A DNA stretch of 64,000 nucleotides from Xanthomonas boreopolis. GTDB taxonomy: Bacteria > Pseudomonadota > Gammaproteobacteria > Xanthomonadales > Xanthomonadaceae. Positions 59,784-64,000 of the stretch are shown here, piece after piece. The number at the start of each line of letters is the position of its first letter. Positions within the stretch are counted from its first letter, which is position 1. The DNA is taken from positions 186,001 to 250,000 of the forward strand of contig BNBA01000002.1 of NCBI GenBank assembly GCA_014654535.1. Reading direction: 5' to 3'. Both the position numbers and the translations under genes were made by a program. The notes beneath the pieces were generated by a model. The model made no database searches. It was not told the DNA's origin and was given only the letters and a program-made list of their open reading frames with translations.

Positions 59784-60329
59784 TCAGGCCGCGTTGCTCT
59801 CGCGCTGCGCCATCAGCACGGCCTGTTGCAATGCCTTGGCGGTGGCCTCGTTGTAGGCGACCAGCAGGATGCGCTTCGGCACCGCGTGCGACTTCTGCCA
59901 GGCCAACGTTTCGGTGGCGGCGATCCTGGCCGCCTGGTGCAGCGGATAGCCGAACACGCCGCAACTGATCGCGGGAAAGGCGATCGAATGCAGGCCCATC
60001 TGTTCGGCCAGCTTCAGCGACTGCCAGTAGCAATTGGCCAGCAACGCGGGCTCGTCGTGGTGGCCGTCGCGCCACACCGGCCCGACCGTGTGCAGGACAT
60101 GGCGCGCCTTGAGCCGGTGCCCGCCGGTCGCGCGCACCTCGCCGGTGGGGCAACGCACGCCCGGCCGGAGTTCCGGCAACTGGCGGCATTCCTCCAGCAG
60201 GCCCGGGCCGGCCGCGCGATGGATCGCGCCGTCCACGCCGCCGCCGCCGAGCAGGGACTCGTTGGCGGCGTTGACGATGGCGTCCACGTCCAGGTCGGTG
60301 ATGTCGCCCTGCCAGACTTCGATGTTCAT
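59784..60329 (-). CDS. macro domain O-acetyl-ADP-ribose deacetylase
   Basis: A 181-residue single macro domain of the YmdB/MacroD type, which removes acetyl from O-acetyl-ADP-ribose or ADP-ribose from acidic residues. It starts [48 protein letters not shown], where [18 protein letters not shown] is the catalytic and ribose-binding signature, and continues with [12 protein letters not shown] and [20 protein letters not shown], the phosphate loop. Its length is typical. It stands alone on the minus strand; no partner sirtuin or transferase gene is next to it. Confidence 0.93.
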   Translation of the reverse strand: MNIEVWQGDITDLDVDAIVNAANESLLGGGGVDGAIHRAAGPGLLEECRQLPELRPGVRCPTGEVRATGGHRLKARHVLHTVGPVWRDGHHDEPALLANCYWQSLKLAEQMGLHSIAFPAISCGVFGYPLHQAARIAATETLAWQKSHAVPKRILLVAYNEATAKALQQAVLMAQRESNAA

Positions 60330-60519
60330 GCGGCGATCTTCATGCGATGAGGATGAGCGAACCGTGAGCGGAAGCCGGCCAGCATGAGCCGAAGCTGTCT
60401 CCCGGAGTGAGACGCTGGGAGAGGCGAGCGGGGGAACCTGCATGGGTCGCGGTGGTCCATCGTCCCGGCCCCCGGCGCCGCTGCCGCCCAGGCCGCTTCG
60501 TTCACAAGGACCGAGACCG

Positions 60520-61101
60520 ATGAAGCACCGCACCGTTTTCCTTCGCCCTGCCGCCATGGCCCTGTTGCTGTCGTGCGCTTTCCCGGCCGCGCATGCCGGC
60601 GAGCGAGCCGACGCATCCTACGCGGCGGCGCTGCTGGAGCTGGGCAGGACCGACCAGGACGCCCGCGAGGCATGGCGGGCGCGCCATACCCCGGCCGAAC
60701 TGCAGCGGGATCCCGCGCTCGCCAGGCAGGCCGCGCAGGAGCTTGCGCAGGTGCAGCGGCGGAACGAACAGGCCCTGCGCATGCTGGTCGAACGGCAGGG
60801 TTTTCCGGACCGGGACACGGTCGGGGCCGAGGCGGCCGGGGCGGCGTTCCTGGTCGCCCAGCATTCGACCGATCGCGCCTACCGCGCCTGGTTCCTCGAA
60901 GGGATGCAGGCCGCGGTGGACGCGGGACGCTACGACCGGGCCGACTGGGCGATGTTCGTGGACCGCGACCGCGTCCTGGCAGGACAGCCGCAGCGTTTCG
61001 GCACCCAGCGCCGGGCCGACGGGACGCTGTTCCCGGTCGAGGCGCCGGAAGCGCTGGCCGGACGCCGCGCGGAAGTCGGCCTGCCGCCGCTCGAACGATG
61101 A
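60520..61101 (+). CDS. secreted protein resembling DUF6624
   Basis: A 193-residue protein with a signal peptide ending AHA near residue 26 ([19 protein letters not shown]). The mature part is helical and includes [72 protein letters not shown] and [12 protein letters not shown]. The sequence order of a GFP(D) turn, an AFLVAQH helix, a DRVL...GTQ segment and a GLPPLE end is what I know from DUF6624 proteins, whose function is unknown. I am fairly but not fully sure of the family. The gene is divergent from the macro-domain gene and convergent with cysK. Confidence 0.75.
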   Translation: MKHRTVFLRPAAMALLLSCAFPAAHAGERADASYAAALLELGRTDQDAREAWRARHTPAELQRDPALARQAAQELAQVQRRNEQALRMLVERQGFPDRDTVGAEAAGAAFLVAQHSTDRAYRAWFLEGMQAAVDAGRYDRADWAMFVDRDRVLAGQPQRFGTQRRADGTLFPVEAPEALAGRRAEVGLPPLER

Positions 61102-61159
61102 CCCATGCGCAGACGCCGCCCGGGGGCGGCGTCTGGCGGGGCGGGACGTTGCGGCGCGT

Positions 61160-62119
61160 TCAGGGCAGGCCGGCCAGCCACTCGTCGTCGCTGCCCTCGT
61201 TGATGTCGGCGAACAGCGGGGTGGAGAAGTAGCGCTCGCCGGTGTCGGGCAGCACGGCCAGCAGCACCGAGCCCTCCGGCGCCTTTTCCGCCACTTCCAG
61301 CGCGGTGGCGACGGTCGCGCCGGCGGAGATGCCGACGAAGATGCCTTCCTCGGCGGCGAGCCGGCGCGAGGTCTCGATCGCACGCTCGTCGCTGATGCTG
61401 TACAGCTCGTCGTAGACCTCGCGGTCGAGCACGTCCGGCACGAAGTCCGGGGTCCAGCCCTGGATCTTGTGGGGTTTCCATTCGTCGCCCTTCAGCAGCG
61501 CGGCGCCGGCCGGTTCGGTGGCGACGATCTTCACCTCGGGGCGGGCGACCTTGAGCACCTGGCCGACGCCGGTGAGGGTGCCGCCGGTGCCCCAGCCGGT
61601 GACGAAGTAGTCCAGGCGCTGGCCGGCGAAGTCGCGCAGGATTTCCGGCGCGGTGGTGTTGCGGTGGTACGCCGGGTTGGCGGGATTCGCGAACTGGCTG
61701 GCGAGGAACCAGCCATGCTTCTCGGCCAGTTCCCTGGCCTTGCGGACCATGCCGCTGCCGCGTTCGGCGGCCGGGGTCAGGATCACCTTGGCGCCGTAGG
61801 CGCGCATCAGCTTGCGGCGTTCGATCGAGAACGTCTCCACCATCGTGGCGACGAACTTGTAGCCGCGCGCGGCGGCGACCATCGCCAGCGCCACGCCGGT
61901 GTTGCCCGAGGTGGCCTCGACGATGGTGTCGCCGGGCTTGAGCAGGCCGCGCTGCTCGGCGTCGAGGATGATCGCCAGGGCCAGGCGGTCCTTGACCGAG
62001 CCGCCGGGGTTGAACGACTCGACCTTGGCGTAGAGGGTCTTGCCCGTGGGCGCGATGCGGTTGAGCTTGACCACCGGAGTGCGGCCGATGGTGTCGAGGA
62101 TGCTGTCGTAGATGGGCAT
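61160..62119 (-). CDS. cysK: cysteine synthase A
   Basis: O-acetylserine sulfhydrylase, 319 residues, making cysteine from O-acetylserine and sulfide with PLP. The PLP lysine is Lys43 in NPGGSVKDRLAL; the substrate loop is EATSGNTGVALA, the phosphate-binding loop GWGTGGTLTGVG, and the C-terminal GISAGATVATALEVAE matches. Length and order are typical. It lies 21 bp downstream of cysG in a minus-strand operon beside a divergent CysB-like regulator gene, as expected for sulfate-assimilation control. Confidence 0.96.
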   Translation of the reverse strand: MPIYDSILDTIGRTPVVKLNRIAPTGKTLYAKVESFNPGGSVKDRLALAIILDAEQRGLLKPGDTIVEATSGNTGVALAMVAAARGYKFVATMVETFSIERRKLMRAYGAKVILTPAAERGSGMVRKARELAEKHGWFLASQFANPANPAYHRNTTAPEILRDFAGQRLDYFVTGWGTGGTLTGVGQVLKVARPEVKIVATEPAGAALLKGDEWKPHKIQGWTPDFVPDVLDREVYDELYSISDERAIETSRRLAAEEGIFVGISAGATVATALEVAEKAPEGSVLLAVLPDTGERYFSTPLFADINEGSDDEWLAGLP

Positions 62120-62140
62120 GCGAGGGTCTCCGTGGACAGG

Positions 62141-63370
62141 TCAGGCGGCGTTCGCCAGCGTGGGCGAGGCGGGCTTTGCGGAAGGTGAGGACGAGGCGGC
62201 GAGCGGGGCAGGGCCGAACCAGTGCAGGCGGCCGGCCAGCGCGGCGACTTCGCCGATCACCAGCAGGGCGGGCGAGCGCACCGCGTGCAGGCGTGCGGTG
62301 CCGGGCAGGTCGGCGAGCGTGCCGGTGACGACGCGCTGCTCGGGCCGCGAGCCGTTCTCGACGATCGCGAACGGCGTGGCGGCGCTGCGGCCGGCCTGCA
62401 GCAGGCGCTGCTGGATCGTGTCCAGCCCGGCCACGCCCATGTAGAACGCCAGGGTCTGCCGGTCCTGGCCCAGCGCCTGCCAATCCAACGTGTCCAGCGA
62501 GTCCTTGCAGTGCGCGGTGACCAGGCGCAGCGATTGCGCGTGGTCGCGGTGGGTGAGCGGGATCCCGGCGTAGGCGCCGCAGGCCAGCGCGGCGGTGATG
62601 CCGGGCACGACCTCGAAGGCGATGTCGTGGTCGCGCAGGAATTCCAGTTCCTCGCCGCCGCGGCCGAACACGAACGGGTCGCCGCCCTTGAGACGCACCA
62701 CGCGCCGGCCGCGCCTGGCGTGTTCGAGCATCAGTGCGTGGATGTGTTCCTGGCGGGTGCTGTGGCCCTGCGCCGACTTGCCGACCTCGATGCGCTCGGC
62801 GCCGGGCCGGGCCAGGCGCAGTACCGCCTCGCTGACCAGCCGGTCGTGCAGGATCACGTCGGCCTCGCCGAGCGCGCGCAACGCATTGAGCGTAAGCAGC
62901 CCGGGATCGCCGGGGCCGGCGCCGACCAGCGTCACCGAACCGGGACGGGCGCGACGCGACGGGGCGGCGGCCGGGGTATCCGTGCTCCTTTCGACCAGCA
63001 GCCGGCGCGGCTCGGCGGCGGCGGCGACCGCGCCGGCGAGCCGGGCATCGGCATCGGCGAGGACCACCAGCCAGATCGGCTCGTCCAGCCATGCTTCGTC
63101 GAACTCGCCGGCCAGCCAGCGTACGCGACCGGCCTCGGCCCAGCGCCCCAGCGCCGGGGTGAGCGCCGGCGCGCCGACCAGCGGACGCGCGCCCGCCTGC
63201 AACAGCGCCTCGGTCCGGCGCTCGGCCACTGCGCCGCCGCCGACTACCAGCACCGGGCGATCACGCAGGTCGGCGAACAGGGGGAACGGGGCGGCGGTCA
63301 CAGGGGCGAATGGCGGGAAGGGAAGGCCGTGACCGTAAACCCCGCTTATAGCCGTCGGAAATGACTTCAT
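62141..63370 (-). CDS. cysG: siroheme synthase with shortened N-terminal module
   Basis: The C-terminal part (from about residue 142) is a full uroporphyrinogen-III C-methyltransferase: [59 protein letters not shown] and AFYMGVAGL. The N-terminal part has the NAD-binding [23 protein letters not shown] and a [12 protein letters not shown] segment like the catalytic-Asp region of the dehydrogenase/ferrochelatase, but then jumps straight to the methyltransferase. The middle and dimerisation domains, roughly 80-90 residues, are missing. The protein is thus about 409 residues instead of about 457. The start is uncertain (ATG 63370, or GTG 63301 nearer the conserved region). It probably supplies siroheme for sulfite reductase. 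Confidence 0.9.
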   Translation of the reverse strand: MKSFPTAISGVYGHGLPFPPFAPVTAAPFPLFADLRDRPVLVVGGGAVAERRTEALLQAGARPLVGAPALTPALGRWAEAGRVRWLAGEFDEAWLDEPIWLVVLADADARLAGAVAAAAEPRRLLVERSTDTPAAAPSRRARPGSVTLVGAGPGDPGLLTLNALRALGEADVILHDRLVSEAVLRLARPGAERIEVGKSAQGHSTRQEHIHALMLEHARRGRRVVRLKGGDPFVFGRGGEELEFLRDHDIAFEVVPGITAALACGAYAGIPLTHRDHAQSLRLVTAHCKDSLDTLDWQALGQDRQTLAFYMGVAGLDTIQQRLLQAGRSAATPFAIVENGSRPEQRVVTGTLADLPGTARLHAVRSPALLVIGEVAALAGRLHWFGPAPLAASSSPSAKPASPTLANAA

Positions 63371-63479
63371 GAATGCAGTAAATAGCTTTCGGTTATAAGC
63401 TGCGCGAGCGAACTCCACTACAGTCTCTGGAGCGAATTCCCCACAAGAACCCGGCATATCCACGTACCGGGTCCTGGTG

Positions 63480-63527
63480 CGACTCCCTCACGAAGCACGG
63501 CACGTCCGCGTGCCGGTCTCTGGACTC
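63480..63527. repeat. small hairpin repeat upstream of the CysB-like gene
   Basis: The sequence has the layout GACTCCCTCACGAA, a 6-bp stem CGGCAC/GTGCCG with loop GTCCGC, and GGACTCC, the same as the repeat inside pilP at 26658-26699. A further, less regular stem (CCCGG ... CCGGG) lies just before it at 63451-63469. It falls within the 5' region of the regulator gene, 13 bp from its start. Confidence 0.6.
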
Positions 63528-63539
63528 CGAACCACGCCG

Positions 63540-64000
63540 ATGACGCTGACCCAACTTCGCTACCTGGTGGCCATCGCCGATGCCGAGCTGAACATCACGC
63601 TCGCCGCCGCGCGCGTGCATGCCACCCAGCCCGGCCTGTCCAAGCAACTCAAGCAGCTCGAGGACGAGCTGGGCTTCCTGCTGTTCGTGCGCAAGGGGCG
63701 CAGCCTGGAGTCGGTGACCCCGGCCGGCGTGGAGGTGATCGAGCGTGCCCGCGCGGTGCTGGCCGAGGCCAACAACATCCGCACCTACGCCGCCAACCAG
63801 CGGCGCGAGGCGCAGGGCCAGCTGACCCTGACCACCACCCATACCCAGGCGCGCTTCGTGCTGCCGCCGGCGGTGGCGCAGATCAAGCACGCCTATCCGC
63901 AGGTCAGCGTGCACCTGCAGCAGGCGGCCGAGAGCGATGCGCTGGACCTGCTCAGCCAGGGCGACGCCGACATCGCGGTGGTCAGCACCGCCGGCGGCGA
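63540..64000 (+). CDS. cysB: CysB-like LysR family regulator, N-terminal part (gene runs off the window)
   Basis: The first 153 residues of a LysR-type regulator of the CysB/Cbl group. It starts MTLTQLRYLVAIADAELNIT with the winged HTH VHATQPGLSKQLKQLEDELGF, then FVRKGRSLESVTPAGVEVIE and the effector domain start GQLTLTTTHTQARFVLPPAV, where the TTHTQARFVLP run is the sulfate/acetylserine-site hallmark of CysB. Placed divergently from cysG-cysK, it is very probably their activator. The C-terminal part is beyond the window. Confidence 0.92.
   Translation, partial: MTLTQLRYLVAIADAELNITLAAARVHATQPGLSKQLKQLEDELGFLLFVRKGRSLESVTPAGVEVIERARAVLAEANNIRTYAANQRREAQGQLTLTTTHTQARFVLPPAVAQIKHAYPQVSVHLQQAAESDALDLLSQGDADIAVVSTAGG

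Overview
The window is 64 kb of GC-rich bacterial chromosome, densely coded with short intergenic gaps. Gene content and order point to the gammaproteobacterial family Xanthomonadaceae (Lysobacteraceae: Xanthomonas, Pseudoxanthomonas, Lysobacter, Luteimonas). The signs are gmk-rpoZ-spoT ... ridA-recG, a type B L31 gene beside gltA, pilMNOPQ divergent from a PBP1A gene, the fused Bat operon, a class I aldolase in a gapA-pgk-pyk-fba group, and GC-rich palindromes in many gaps. The genus cannot be fixed from the sequence alone. I see no tRNA, rRNA, CRISPR array, prophage or transposase gene.

Layout. 1-4950: 5' part of rph (minus), divergent yicC, gmk, then rpoZ-spoT (RNA processing, GMP phosphorylation, stringent response). 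4952-5239: a non-coding element with inverted ends and a nine-copy heptamer array. 5238-14844: a catabolic island for the hexaric acids D-glucarate and galactarate. It holds a divergent LysR regulator, KdgD, a ketoglutarate-semialdehyde dehydrogenase, an MFS permease, GudD, an OprO/P-type porin and GarD, which together can carry sugar diacids from the outer membrane to 2-oxoglutarate. 14927-20471: ridA, recG, a nucleoside hydrolase, rpmE2 and gltA. 20635-24014 (minus): an unrecognised protein and penicillin-binding protein 1A. 24230-29166: pilMNOPQ, the type IV pilus alignment complex and secretin. 29300-36249: a MoxR/DUF58/DUF4381/VWA/VWA-TPR/BatD operon. 36476-42115: a DAACS symporter, transketolase, and a convergent acetyl-CoA hydrolase/transferase family gene.

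42288-44612 is a BlaI-type repressor, an M56 peptidase fused to a TonB C-terminal-like domain, and a lipoprotein, with a double palindromic operator upstream. 44651-46725 (minus) is modABC with an unusually short ModC. 46790-49182 (minus) holds a persulfide-dioxygenase-like metallo-hydrolase, an S1/P1 nuclease and an OmpW-like porin. 49379-59585 is a glycolytic stretch (gapA, pgk, a HAD phosphatase, pyk, class I fba) with two membrane proteins, DUF2339 and DUF3999, between gapA and pgk. 59784-64000: a macro-domain deacetylase (minus), a secreted DUF6624-like protein, cysK and a short cysG (minus), and the start of a divergent CysB-like regulator.

Most worth a second look: the family of small repeats with inverted ends that abut stop codons; a hairpin repeat inside the 5' coding part of pilP; the glucarate island placed inside a housekeeping neighbourhood; the BlaI/M56-TonB/lipoprotein unit with its paired operator; the shortened CysG; and a small basic open frame translationally coupled to the sugar-acid permease.
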